Shown here piece by piece: positions 7,201 to 14,680 of a stretch of DNA of 14,680 bases. Under the pieces are notes generated by a model. That model worked only from the letters and a program-made list of their open reading frames with translations, was not told where the DNA came from and did not search any database. This DNA is from Mucilaginibacter sp. Its GTDB lineage: Bacteria; Bacteroidota; Bacteroidia; Sphingobacteriales; Sphingobacteriaceae. A program made the position numbers and the translations under genes. Position 1 is the first letter of the stretch. Every line of letters starts with the position of its first letter. Location of the stretch: positions 1 through 14,680 of the forward strand of contig JACMRC010000336.1 in the NCBI GenBank assembly GCA_014376655.1. The letters are read 5' to 3'.

Positions 7201-9310
7201 CGGCATTATTACCCGTTACGATTCAGGCTGGGTAGCCACAGGCCCCGGTGAGTTTAACTTTCTTTCACACCCGGTCAGCAATCCTTTGCTTGAAACAAAC
7301 CCTTACAATTTTCATCCGGGTGCAGTAAAGGGCTTTTATAATCTTACTGAGATAAAAGATATTCCGCGTGAAATGGATATTGTTATGACCGATGGCCTGG
7401 GTAAAACAATACGCTTTACCGGTGTGTACTACAACACCGATATAGAAATGGAAAACATTGAAAAAGGGGGTCTTCCTGCAAATGGATCAAAAGGTACAAG
7501 GGTACATTCAGCAGGACAGTTTGGATATGTTATGTTAGCCGATCCTTCCAACATAAAAGAAAATACAACCCTGGCTACCCTCTTTCCACCAAAACTTTTT
7601 AAAGATTTATTAAACCATAAAAATGTTGGAGGCAACCTGGGTGGACCTATAAATGCTGTAATGAACATAGCAGCCTGCGACCAGCGTATGCTTACTACAC
7701 GTGTTGATGTGTCAGCCACTAACGAAGCCATACCCGGTTTTGTGGTTGCGGTAAGGGGTACGATAGGGTTTGTAAAAGAAGGTTCATGGAGTGTGGTAAA
7801 GTGTTTGGCCAATAAAGACGTGGTGCCGCTTGCCGGTGGCGAGGCTGTACCACTTATACGGCATGGCATACTTAAAATTGATCCCCGAAATAATGTGGGC
7901 AAAGTAAGTTTTAATAGATCGAGGCACTCATTAGGCGACCCCGCTGAGATTGACAAGTATGCCCCCGGAGCAACATCACCAGTATTGCAATACAGTTTTT
8001 TGCAAACAACCGGCACGCAAAAATTGCTTTTTCGCCGGCCATCATTTTCCACGTCGGAGCCGCATAAAATTAAAACCGAAACTCCCGACCTGGCCGATGC
8101 TTTTCGTTTACTAAAATCCACGACTATATTCCCAAATCTTGCTAACACACTTTCTTTACCAGATGGTGTAAAGCAACTTTTGCTTACAGGTGAGGGCACA
8201 GGATTAAAATTTGACGATGCACTTTTTAAGGCACCGGTAAACCTTGATAATTTTATTCCCCAGCAACTAACTAAAGATGCTACGGCAAGAGAGTTTACGC
8301 TGATAAAAGAATCAGGCTTTGAGGTGTTTATCCGGTATGGTACCTCAGGTAAACCCGCTTCGGCTTTCCAAATTGATTTAAATAGCGAAGCTTTAGATGA
8401 TGCAGTGGATAAGGCCAGAAAAAAATGGCAGACTGTAAATAAGGATGTAGTTGTGGTTGTAAACCTCGGGCCACTAAAACCATTACTGGAATTAACGGGC
8501 CAGTTTCGCTCCGAAGCAGGCAAAGACCCGGTATTTGAAAACCCGAAAGCGGAGTTGGGGCCCGAGCTTCAGGCAGTAAAAGATATTTTGCAAGTATTAG
8601 CTACCCTTGCCGGCAAAGGAAAAGAGGTGGCCGATAGCTTAAAAGTAGTTATGGGTAACAGCCCGGATAGCTGGAATTATAAAATGAGTATCGATCAGCG
8701 CATTCCCGTAATCCAGTTTCCTGATACCGCCAAAATAACGCTTACTACTCCTCCTCCATTAATTATTGAAGCAAGCCTTTCGCTTGGTGTGTTTTTTAAT
8801 TTATCCCTAAGTCCCGATCCAAAAAACCTGATAAAGCCCGGTGCCGGTGCCACTTTTGGGTTTGAGGGTATGATACAAATTCAACTCATTACTATTGGTA
8901 TTGCCGCCGCGTATGGTGTGGGCATTACCAAAGTAAAAGCCTATGTTGACTTTACTGATCCAAAGCCTGTCTTCGATTTCACTTTTGGTTTTGGCGCTAC
9001 CGTTATCGTTGATTTACCTGTTGTAGGCCTTGCTTCAATTACCCGTTCATTTAGTTTAGGTGGAAACATAGATTCCGGAAAATTTAAGGCGGTTGCCGGG
9101 CAAATGTTGCGGGGTGTATTGTCGCTGGCCGGTGGTTTATTAATGGTTACCATTCAAATTGAAGGTAGTGCCGGCGTGGAAAGAAAACAGCCTAACGACC
9201 CTAAAACAACAGCACTATTTGAAATGATCTTCTCGCTGGATGTAAGCCTTGCCTTTGTTATCAGCTACGATTTTTCAAAACGATATACTGAAGAAATTGC
9301 TTTAAACTAA
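4289..9310 (+). CDS. Giant uncharacterised beta-rich protein, first gene of two-gene operon (1673 aa)
   Basis: The ATG at 4289 (MTSKEIFLVL) follows a typical AT-rich leader and fits better than the in-frame TTG at 4238. The product has no signal peptide or lipobox, so it is probably made in the cytoplasm. The first 90 residues are largely helical; the long middle alternates short beta-strand-like stretches with proline/glycine turns, with no catalytic motif I can see. Residues about 1484-1640 form a distinct hydrophobic, glycine-rich block (PPPLIIEASLSLGVFFNLSL, FGFGATVIVDLPVVGLASIT, LAGGLLMVTIQIEGSAGV) with amphipathic beta character. From memory, not checked, this block resembles the C-terminus of large uncharacterised proteins of actinobacteria and other phyla (perhaps DUF6603-like). 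The protein ends in asparagine, not the aromatic residue usual for outer-membrane barrels. The next gene follows after 15 bases, so the two are probably co-expressed and work together. Function unknown. Confidence 0.85.
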   Translation: MTSKEIFLVLKRILGPLKLVTQPEDSGFIKFQDLLQQALSQPLLDVRRSGLFFPDFHPHELPDSVTTELEKMTAAIIEAQAIRKPADLVFWLRQRSVNLVAGFEETLENFVAPSFSFGPFTNEQGQSIYFDFFTILNHLRFEIIQGGIPDFIVITLPPGVPLPPAGRQSNLSFDDCTLWLSVKTIAPNGDKKYVGFRAKNLMLKPTGLIAIQATGFASIFSQNFEISFETFDALNKDEAAERKAIYPAKVVLSFKGTKPSLQVFDQSAITANGDNIALTIAPNILPRSLEAEALVQFPLNAGKDSFEILSNNTARFQLAGKALITEGGWYLPVVSIDNASGIGNLGMQYFSGYLGIRLNNGLTIDWPGLDDGLLPINKCLVLARPGRVRLQYSFSTRLRSKQQIDTWKAANGDRNVIKLQPPPVGEGICLDDSQGMEMLLQATKVSMTADRPLNTDEKRFSITGHLGAIIFLKINADTTLYLIASQPPVAGENRKRRIPQSLCLSNALLTTDNPISVFASGPLLTNELMSEGLLHLVFPVYRLINTLPDPYISNQEGIFDLAELARFNELWRNGMDTLNDRFQFSVTSVIHWNETETALQFLINQSSLFGRITNDEMISTLRQSPPPCDVQNDIGFHNADIENLVQVDFDNAAGAFGFLQSLPGDRSLVDVSGRANFWGVTFSSRLSDEKKVLAESLGFPASFPYRIKNMDLVSSGRMSRLFTLPHIQWEPVVKLNNPFVAELDIPDLINFTDNGAPTRIASANKTTVQLAPKNLYQFIVQGFNQAENPQAAAAHFTLPFGICAFAYFNPKKIKDLPGAAATANEPIFSNTKTGDLAGAMQLRFEALPPPNVTSSEKDNSKTYFIGSVTQLADARGQTFDVLGKIVGPQFRSEFSLGNTAKVPLERIDFSGYGASIFSKWVHESANFGQVSQVRFDVMIGRTAHEVVQIKTLLFPCAAPLVRSVIIERNNTGIITRYDSGWVATGPGEFNFLSHPVSNPLLETNPYNFHPGAVKGFYNLTEIKDIPREMDIVMTDGLGKTIRFTGVYYNTDIEMENIEKGGLPANGSKGTRVHSAGQFGYVMLADPSNIKENTTLATLFPPKLFKDLLNHKNVGGNLGGPINAVMNIAACDQRMLTTRVDVSATNEAIPGFVVAVRGTIGFVKEGSWSVVKCLANKDVVPLAGGEAVPLIRHGILKIDPRNNVGKVSFNRSRHSLGDPAEIDKYAPGATSPVLQYSFLQTTGTQKLLFRRPSFSTSEPHKIKTETPDLADAFRLLKSTTIFPNLANTLSLPDGVKQLLLTGEGTGLKFDDALFKAPVNLDNFIPQQLTKDATAREFTLIKESGFEVFIRYGTSGKPASAFQIDLNSEALDDAVDKARKKWQTVNKDVVVVVNLGPLKPLLELTGQFRSEAGKDPVFENPKAELGPELQAVKDILQVLATLAGKGKEVADSLKVVMGNSPDSWNYKMSIDQRIPVIQFPDTAKITLTTPPPLIIEASLSLGVFFNLSLSPDPKNLIKPGAGATFGFEGMIQIQLITIGIAAAYGVGITKVKAYVDFTDPKPVFDFTFGFGATVIVDLPVVGLASITRSFSLGGNIDSGKFKAVAGQMLRGVLSLAGGLLMVTIQIEGSAGVERKQPNDPKTTALFEMIFSLDVSLAFVISYDFSKRYTEEIALN

Positions 9311-9325
9311 CTCAAGTCTTTTAAC

Positions 9326-12300
9326 ATGAATAACGTTAATACAAAACTTTTCATTTTTACATTGCCGCAGCAAATTATCATTAATGAGCAGGAGCAAAAG
9401 TTGCTTTGCAATATTGTGGTCATGCCTAAGTTCGATCCCTTAAAACCCTTACTGGCCAATGTAGTTGCGTTTGCAGAATCGAATATTCAGTTACAGGCAT
9501 TTTTAATAAAAGACCCTGATGTTTTGCCATCGCTCACCAATCATAACGACAATTATGCCCCGGCCGAAATGCTTCTCCCCGAAGTAAATCCACAACGCGC
9601 CGATATATTCAACCAGCTAAAAACTTTTTTTAAAATTGATGAAACCTATGGCAGGGGAAAAGTAACCGCCGTGCCAATAAAAAAATACTTACCGCAGGCT
9701 TATCGCCAGGCCTTTGGCTTTGCCGGTACAAGGCAAGGTGCAGTTACCGATGACAGTTATTTTTGTGCCCTGAAAGAAAACAGTTTTGCGCCGCAGCCAG
9801 ACGATGGCAAACGCGATATGGTAAACTGGTCGCAGGTGATGGCCTTTTGTCTTCATCAGCCTGAGTTAGCAAAGCAACTTGGACTGTTGTATACAAACGT
9901 TGAAATAAAACTGCCCTCTGCCAATTACTATGCTGACGGTGGTTGGGTGTATGCAGATGTTACAGCCCAGTCGAGTTACGAAAACTTACCTCCCCAGAAC
10001 ATGCAGCGATACGCCGCCTGGATACCACCTGTAAAAGAAGGCCGAAGATTATTTAGCCCTGTACTTTTTCCCGTGGAAGAATTACCCGGCGCCGGCAATT
10101 TTGATGCTGTTTTTGATGAGGTAATTCGCTATAGCGATGGCTTTGCAAAGATTGTACATGCCAGCCAGTCCATAACTCCGGATCATCTTGCTGAAACACC
10201 CAATGGCACCGCCCCGGTTACCGATATGGGTATTCGACTGGCGTGGGACGATGAACAAGTATTGGAATGGTTCAATCGCGGGTTTCAATCGCAGGCAAAA
10301 ATTGAAGCACCAGCCGGCACCTTAGATACGCCTTTAGTAGTAAGCCGCTACAGGGTTGATGTGGCAGTGGTACATCCCGGTGATATTTTTTTAGATAAGG
10401 ATGTTCTTGAAAAAAAATTACTGGATGCAAATAGCTGGAGATCGCAGGTGTCTGTAAAGGCCGGTGATTTGCAGGCGGGCGACATAAAACTTGGTGCTGT
10501 AAACTGCGAATTAGGGGTGCAGGTATCACCAGCTAAACACGGCGACAAAGGCGATTATTGGTTGCCGGCTTACTTTACCAATTGGAATGGAACCAGCCTG
10601 TGTTTGCCAGATCCCCTGCCTGAAATAATTAACCAGCTTAACGATATTAAAAAAGAATTATTAAAAGATAAACCTGGCAACCCCGGGCCGCCGGCAGTTT
10701 TGTATGAGCAACCGGCAGAAGATAAAATAGAGTTGAAATATGGAAGCACGTATGCCTTTCGGGTACGCCTCTCCGATTTTTCCGGTGGCGGTCCTGCTGC
10801 TAATTCAATCTCCCTTAACCGTGGCGAACATAAAATAGCCATACAAAAATTTAAACGTTTTGTAGCGCCGCAGCCGCCTTTGGTAAGCCTGGTTAATAAC
10901 GATACGGGTATGCGTATTGAACGTCCGCGTTTAAATTATCCCGCTATACTCTATACCGGAGTGGATACTGCTGTTGCCATAAACGAACTGATAGCAGATA
11001 GAACACGATTGATAGAATTAAGGGCTGAACATGCCGGCAATCCAAACCGTAAATGGCTGCGTGAAGTAAGCCTGCCCGACCCTGATGTTATACAGGTGGA
11101 AATTGTAGTAGAAATCAAAAGCCTGGACATGGATCGCGAAGCTTCGTATCATGCCATTAAAAAAATATCACCAAAAGAGCCATTTGTTTTTTTATACAAA
11201 ACTACTCGTCTGTTTCCTGACTATGTGTTAAATCACGACCGGCCTGATGATGTAATTAATCTTGCATTTTCATTTCAGGATGTAAGCCAACTTCATTTTT
11301 TTGCACCGGATAATGCGCTTGGCTTAACAGGCAATCTTCACTCAGATGCCGGGCCTCTTATGTTGCCAACAGCAAGAGAAATTCGCTTAACAATTCGCTC
11401 TTTTTGTCCCGGCAATAAAGAAGATTATTTTGGTGCAGAAGAATCCCGAAGCAGCATACCAGTCATGCAAACCCTTCGGCAAGACCCGGTAAAGCTGGAA
11501 CCCGAAATCTTATTTACCGATCCGAAAGATCCTTTGTTAAGCTTCTATTTTCAGCCGGAACCTGCCCTTACAACCCAGTTTAAAAAGCAACAAAAAGTAA
11601 GTGGTAAGGGCAATGAGGCTGAGACTGATTTACTTAATCAACTGGCGTCTTTAACCGGTTTAATTAACAAGAAAGGTTCGTTAATGGGTCAGAACAATAT
11701 CCGTACACAATTTGGGTGCAGTGCCAACATTAATCATACGCTTTCGCCCGATAGCAGTTCGCTAAGCTTTGGAAGCCGCAGCGATTTTTACCACAAATGG
11801 ATTAACGTAATTCAACTGGATATAAACCGCGACTGGACCTGGGACCTGTTGAAACCAGACAGTTTTAAACTGTTTAGGCAAAGTAAGCCGGACAATGAAG
11901 CGGCCTTTGGACCGAAAGAGGAAATTGGAAAAATAATAATAAGCAAGGGCCTTAACTGGCAAGCTATGAACGAACCTGACCGCTCGTTTACCCGCCTCAT
12001 TTTTATTGATGCTTTGGATCCCAAACCAGCGGCAGGTGAATTTCCAGAGCCGATTGAAGTAAGATATTTTATTCAGCCACAATTCAAGCAAAGTAAAATA
12101 CAGGGGGCTTTTGTTGATCTTATAGTTGAAGAAGAAGCGAAGGAAAAAATGCTAACAACCATGCTGCCCATTACCACGGTACCGGCGCAAGTACCAAAGA
12201 TTATTTCGGTAGGCATTGCTTTGTCGCCCGATATGCCCGAAGAAGTTTTAATTGCCAACCGCTATAGCGAAACGGCGGATAGAAACCGCTATCTATGGAT

Positions 12301-13372
12301 TGAATTTGATGAACCACTACTTGATAAAAAAGACATGTACTTTACCCGTGTACTGGCCTATGCACCCGATCCCATGCTGGCAGCCTCGCCAACCCTGCTT
12401 AATGATGTGATGATTGTTAATGGTATGCTGCGACATAAAAGTGCAGGTGCAACCTGGAACGAATTGTGGGACAATTATCTTAAAACGGAACAAACAGAAC
12501 CACCCATTAATCTTGATGCTGAACCGGTACGCATAGTGCGCCCGGGGCAGCCTTTTGATCAATCGGGCCTTGAGGCCATGCAGGCAATGATACCCGCCAA
12601 AGCCACCGGTGATGCTTTGTCTACCCGTCATTTTTTATTGCCACTCCCATTGAACATATATCCTGACTCAGAAGAATTGTTTGGCTTTTTTACTTACGAG
12701 TTTCGTGTTGGTCACCAGGATCCTAAAAAATGGTCCACCGCGCAAGGCAGGTTTGGGTCGCCACTACGGCAAACCGGAGTACAACATCCGGCACCGCCAA
12801 TGTTGCTTAATACCGTAAGGGACAGAGATAAAATATTGGTGAGTACCCGGCATGCTCAATCGTATTTTGAAGGTGCAAATGTTACGCCTGTCATTCCACG
12901 AACTGATATATATGCCTGCCTGTATGCGCAGGTGCTTCAAGCCGATGGTTTGAATTACCGCAATATTTTAATTGATCGCATCTCCTTATTAAAACCCCTT
13001 TTTACCACAGATGCAGTCAAGCTTTTAGCTTACGAAAATCGTAGAAAAATACAGGAAGACCGCCTTCAGCCTTTTACGCCGCCAGAGGCCGCAGTACTTG
13101 CACCGGGTACGCCACCACGGGCTATAGGGTTTTGGAACATGAAGTCCATTCGCGAACGCCTGCGCTTTTTAGGAATAAATGAAAACGCATCGCTTAGCGT
13201 ATTATCAATTGAGTTGATGCCGCCAAACGATTTTCACAACAATGAGTTGCTTGATGCCAACTTCCAGGTTAAACCGCCTATGCCGCCACAAGCTTTTGCA
13301 CTTGATAAAATGAGAATACTGCGAACGTCGAAACTAAGTCCTGTGAAAGAGACATGCGCAGTTGCTGAGTAA
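9326..13372 (+). CDS. Giant uncharacterised protein, second gene of operon (1348 aa)
   Basis: The gene starts 15 bases after the previous stop, with no room for its own promoter and no clear ribosome-binding site, so it is probably translated from a shared mRNA. No signal peptide or transmembrane helix is evident. Aromatic-rich blocks stand out as likely conserved cores: GIRLAWDDEQVLEWFNR (about 302-318), GDYWLPAYFTNWNGTSL (about 409-425), YGSTYAFRVRLSDFSGGGP (about 472-490), DWTWDLLKPDSFKL (about 836-849), and near the C-terminus ELFGFFTYEFRVGH followed by KWSTAQGRFGSPLRQTGVQH (about 1112-1152). A polar linker lies near 752-785. These blocks recall, from memory only, large hypothetical proteins in unrelated phyla. 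The fold looks beta-sandwich rich, with no nuclease, ATPase or protease motif. The stop codon lies directly beside the broken traG. The C-terminus looks natural but could be affected by the junction. Function unknown; a structural or secreted partner of the upstream protein is one possibility. Confidence 0.85.
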   Translation: MNNVNTKLFIFTLPQQIIINEQEQKLLCNIVVMPKFDPLKPLLANVVAFAESNIQLQAFLIKDPDVLPSLTNHNDNYAPAEMLLPEVNPQRADIFNQLKTFFKIDETYGRGKVTAVPIKKYLPQAYRQAFGFAGTRQGAVTDDSYFCALKENSFAPQPDDGKRDMVNWSQVMAFCLHQPELAKQLGLLYTNVEIKLPSANYYADGGWVYADVTAQSSYENLPPQNMQRYAAWIPPVKEGRRLFSPVLFPVEELPGAGNFDAVFDEVIRYSDGFAKIVHASQSITPDHLAETPNGTAPVTDMGIRLAWDDEQVLEWFNRGFQSQAKIEAPAGTLDTPLVVSRYRVDVAVVHPGDIFLDKDVLEKKLLDANSWRSQVSVKAGDLQAGDIKLGAVNCELGVQVSPAKHGDKGDYWLPAYFTNWNGTSLCLPDPLPEIINQLNDIKKELLKDKPGNPGPPAVLYEQPAEDKIELKYGSTYAFRVRLSDFSGGGPAANSISLNRGEHKIAIQKFKRFVAPQPPLVSLVNNDTGMRIERPRLNYPAILYTGVDTAVAINELIADRTRLIELRAEHAGNPNRKWLREVSLPDPDVIQVEIVVEIKSLDMDREASYHAIKKISPKEPFVFLYKTTRLFPDYVLNHDRPDDVINLAFSFQDVSQLHFFAPDNALGLTGNLHSDAGPLMLPTAREIRLTIRSFCPGNKEDYFGAEESRSSIPVMQTLRQDPVKLEPEILFTDPKDPLLSFYFQPEPALTTQFKKQQKVSGKGNEAETDLLNQLASLTGLINKKGSLMGQNNIRTQFGCSANINHTLSPDSSSLSFGSRSDFYHKWINVIQLDINRDWTWDLLKPDSFKLFRQSKPDNEAAFGPKEEIGKIIISKGLNWQAMNEPDRSFTRLIFIDALDPKPAAGEFPEPIEVRYFIQPQFKQSKIQGAFVDLIVEEEAKEKMLTTMLPITTVPAQVPKIISVGIALSPDMPEEVLIANRYSETADRNRYLWIEFDEPLLDKKDMYFTRVLAYAPDPMLAASPTLLNDVMIVNGMLRHKSAGATWNELWDNYLKTEQTEPPINLDAEPVRIVRPGQPFDQSGLEAMQAMIPAKATGDALSTRHFLLPLPLNIYPDSEELFGFFTYEFRVGHQDPKKWSTAQGRFGSPLRQTGVQHPAPPMLLNTVRDRDKILVSTRHAQSYFEGANVTPVIPRTDIYACLYAQVLQADGLNYRNILIDRISLLKPLFTTDAVKLLAYENRRKIQEDRLQPFTPPEAAVLAPGTPPRAIGFWNMKSIRERLRFLGINENASLSVLSIELMPPNDFHNNELLDANFQVKPPMPPQAFALDKMRILRTSKLSPVKETCAVAE

Positions 13373-14548
13373 TTGATGCCTGGGATAATCAAGAGATCGA
13401 TTGTATGCCACATCATCATTTGATGGGAAGTCACCTTCATTGCCTGGAATACCTGCCCAAAATATCTGAGGTATACCTTTCACCTCCTCCTTTGCAACTG
13501 CATCAATTTGAGCGAAGGCGGACGAAACAAGATTTTTTATCTCTTTAAACTTTTCCTTTTCACTGCTCCAGGCAAGTAAATTGAAATGTGCTTTCACGGG
13601 CAATCTTTGGGAAGCCACAGCTTCATTTAAGAACTCGTTTGTTGCATCGCGGCTAATAGTATTTTCCCTTGAGTATGCAGACAAGGATTGCAAGCGAAGC
13701 CTTCTGCTTTCAAGCTTCTGTATCACTTTTCGTGTATCACCAATTAAAACATACTGGTTGTAAATATGATTGCATGGAAGTAGCTGGCACAAATGTGAAG
13801 CGAAGCCAACGCTAAACTTAGTTCGGTCGGTTGAATACCGATCATAGTTGATACGAGACCCACAGAACGATGGCAAGTCTTCGCCATCTGCTAAGGTATA
13901 GAGCTGACATTTTTCATCTCCAATACTCAGACCCTCTGCAAAATTAATATCTCGTAGTAGAGTATTTTCTGAGCCAGATTGCAGGGTACAATAACGCTCA
14001 ACTATACCAGCATGCGACGTGCTACCTACAATTCCGCTTTTTCTTATGCGTTTCAAATCAACAAAGCCACTGTCCTTTAAAATCCTTTCAAATTGACTGG
14101 CGATATCTACAAAATCGTGCAGAACCTGAGGATTTATTGTTTCAGGGGGCACCAGAGACCTTTTAAGAAGTGATGAAAAAAACGAGGTAGAGACCTTCCT
14201 GTTAACTGGCTTCTTAGTAAGCATAATATAACATCGATGATCAAGAAATGGACGTTCATTAAAGAAACGTTCACTGCTCCTCGATAAAAAGCTCTGATCA
14301 GTTGCCTCAAAATCGGGCTTATGCGAACTCTCGACAAACCAATCCTGTTTATGAAACACACTATGTTCCGGTAAAACTTTTAAGGCCTTTATCAGAGCCT
14401 GATGAAATGCTTCATACTCCTGGTCAGATAAGGTGAACAGCTCCGGTAAAGCAGCTTCATAAGCAATAGTCATATCCCCTTGCATAGACAAAATAATGTC
14501 GTGTTCTACTCCATACAAGGGAAATAAATCGTTCAAATTATTTTTCAT
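13334..14548 (-). pseudogene. traG: Truncated TraG conjugative-transposon ATPase (N-terminal part only)
   Basis: The ATG at 14546-14548 overlaps the end of the upstream traF-like gene. The first residues (LYGVEHDIILSMQGDMTIAY) and the later QIFWAGIPGNEGDFP are characteristic of Bacteroidota TraG, the VirB4-like ATPase that powers the mating-pair secretion channel. Family members are usually about 800 residues; here TraG-like sequence ends at about residue 378 (base ~13415), right after FPSNDD. The frame then runs through about 27 unrelated residues to a stop at 13334-13336, overlapping the convergent giant gene antisense. The Walker A and B motifs, which lie in the C-terminal half, are absent, so the product cannot work as an ATPase. 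The cause is an insertion, deletion or rearrangement inside traG (or an assembly join), not a point mutation. Identity is firm; the exact breakpoint is not. Confidence 0.85.
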
Positions 14549-14680
14549 CACTTTTCTTTTTCACAGTCCCTAAATCAATAAAGGTCTTTCTCGATTTAAT
14601 TTTGATCACTTTTGGTATACGACGGTAAGCCATTGCTTTCATCAGCCCAAATTCTCCATATTTATTGCTTAAGCCATAAA
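13373..14680 (-). mobile_element. Edge of a disrupted Bacteroidota conjugative transposon (tra module)
   Basis: Two genes in the standard CTn order, a DUF4133/TraF-like gene followed by traG on the minus strand and overlapping by 11 bases, identify a transfer module that continues beyond the right edge. The module is broken inside traG at about 13415. The rest of traG and the later genes (traI, traJ, traK and so on) would be expected to the left but are replaced by the giant-gene operon. No integrase, direct repeat or attachment site is visible at the junction, so the mechanism is undetermined. Confidence 0.7.
14538..14680 (-). CDS. traF: DUF4133 / TraF-like conjugative transposon protein, C-terminal part
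   Basis: Only the last 47 or so codons are in the window; the 5' part lies beyond the right edge. The visible C-terminus contains NKYGEFGLMKAMAYRRIPKV and a lysine-rich tail ending KKKSDEK, as in DUF4133 proteins, the small membrane-associated products encoded directly before traG in Bacteroidota conjugative transposons. The membrane helices would be in the missing N-terminal half. The stop codon (14538-14540) lies inside traG, an 11-base overlap that suggests translational coupling. The assignment rests on a short stretch plus gene order, which together are fairly specific. Confidence 0.75.
   Translation of the reverse strand, partial: YGLSNKYGEFGLMKAMAYRRIPKVIKIKSRKTFIDLGTVKKKSDEK

Noticed and set aside
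7429..8523. A 364-codon open frame on the minus strand inside the 1673-aa gene
   Set aside because: It lies fully antisense to a better-supported frame, its product is serine/proline-rich with no domain, and it has no start context. It is a shadow frame.
13334..13414. The last ~27 residues of the traG frame as genuine TraG sequence
   Set aside because: After FPSNDD the sequence no longer resembles TraG and overlaps the convergent giant gene antisense; it is read-through past the breakpoint.
1..14680. CRISPR array, tRNA, rRNA or transposase genes
   Set aside because: I saw no regularly spaced direct repeats, cloverleaf-like sequences, rRNA segments or transposase/integrase motifs on either strand.

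Overview
The window comes from a member of the Bacteroidota, probably of the Chitinophagaceae/Chitinophagales type. Two things show this. The first is a gene for a type IX secretion substrate with a gliding-motility (CHU_C) C-terminal domain. The second is a traF(DUF4133)-traG pair typical of Bacteroidota conjugative transposons. Start codons follow AT-rich leaders without clear Shine-Dalgarno sequences, which is also usual for this phylum. The family-level placement is inference.

Layout, left to right. Bases 1-397 hold no gene I can support: there is a small perfect hairpin and decayed, repeat-like sequence. A 58-codon orphan reading frame (398-574, +) is followed by a possible terminator hairpin (601-635). 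A complete gene for a 989-residue secreted protein lies at 690-3659 (+), with a signal peptide, a propeller-like N-terminal half, five tandem cysteine-marked modules and a CHU_C tail. The 629-base gap after it (3660-4288) carries, on the minus strand, what looks like a frameshifted helix-turn-helix gene remnant, plus an AT-rich 8-bp inverted repeat.

The centre of the window (4289-13372, +) is a tight two-gene operon coding for giant proteins of 1673 and 1348 residues, 15 bases apart. Neither has a signal peptide or a recognisable catalytic motif. I recognise several of their sequence blocks only as belonging to large uncharacterised proteins that, from memory, also occur in distant phyla such as actinobacteria. 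They probably act together and are the best candidate here for an undescribed system.

The right end (about 13415-14680, -) is the broken edge of a conjugative transposon: the C-terminus of a DUF4133/TraF-like protein overlapping the start of traG. The traG sequence stops resembling TraG after about 378 residues, before its ATPase motifs, within about 45 bases of the stop codon of the second giant gene. The giant-gene operon therefore directly abuts a disrupted transfer module, which suggests insertion, deletion or rearrangement there and possible transfer of the operon as cargo.
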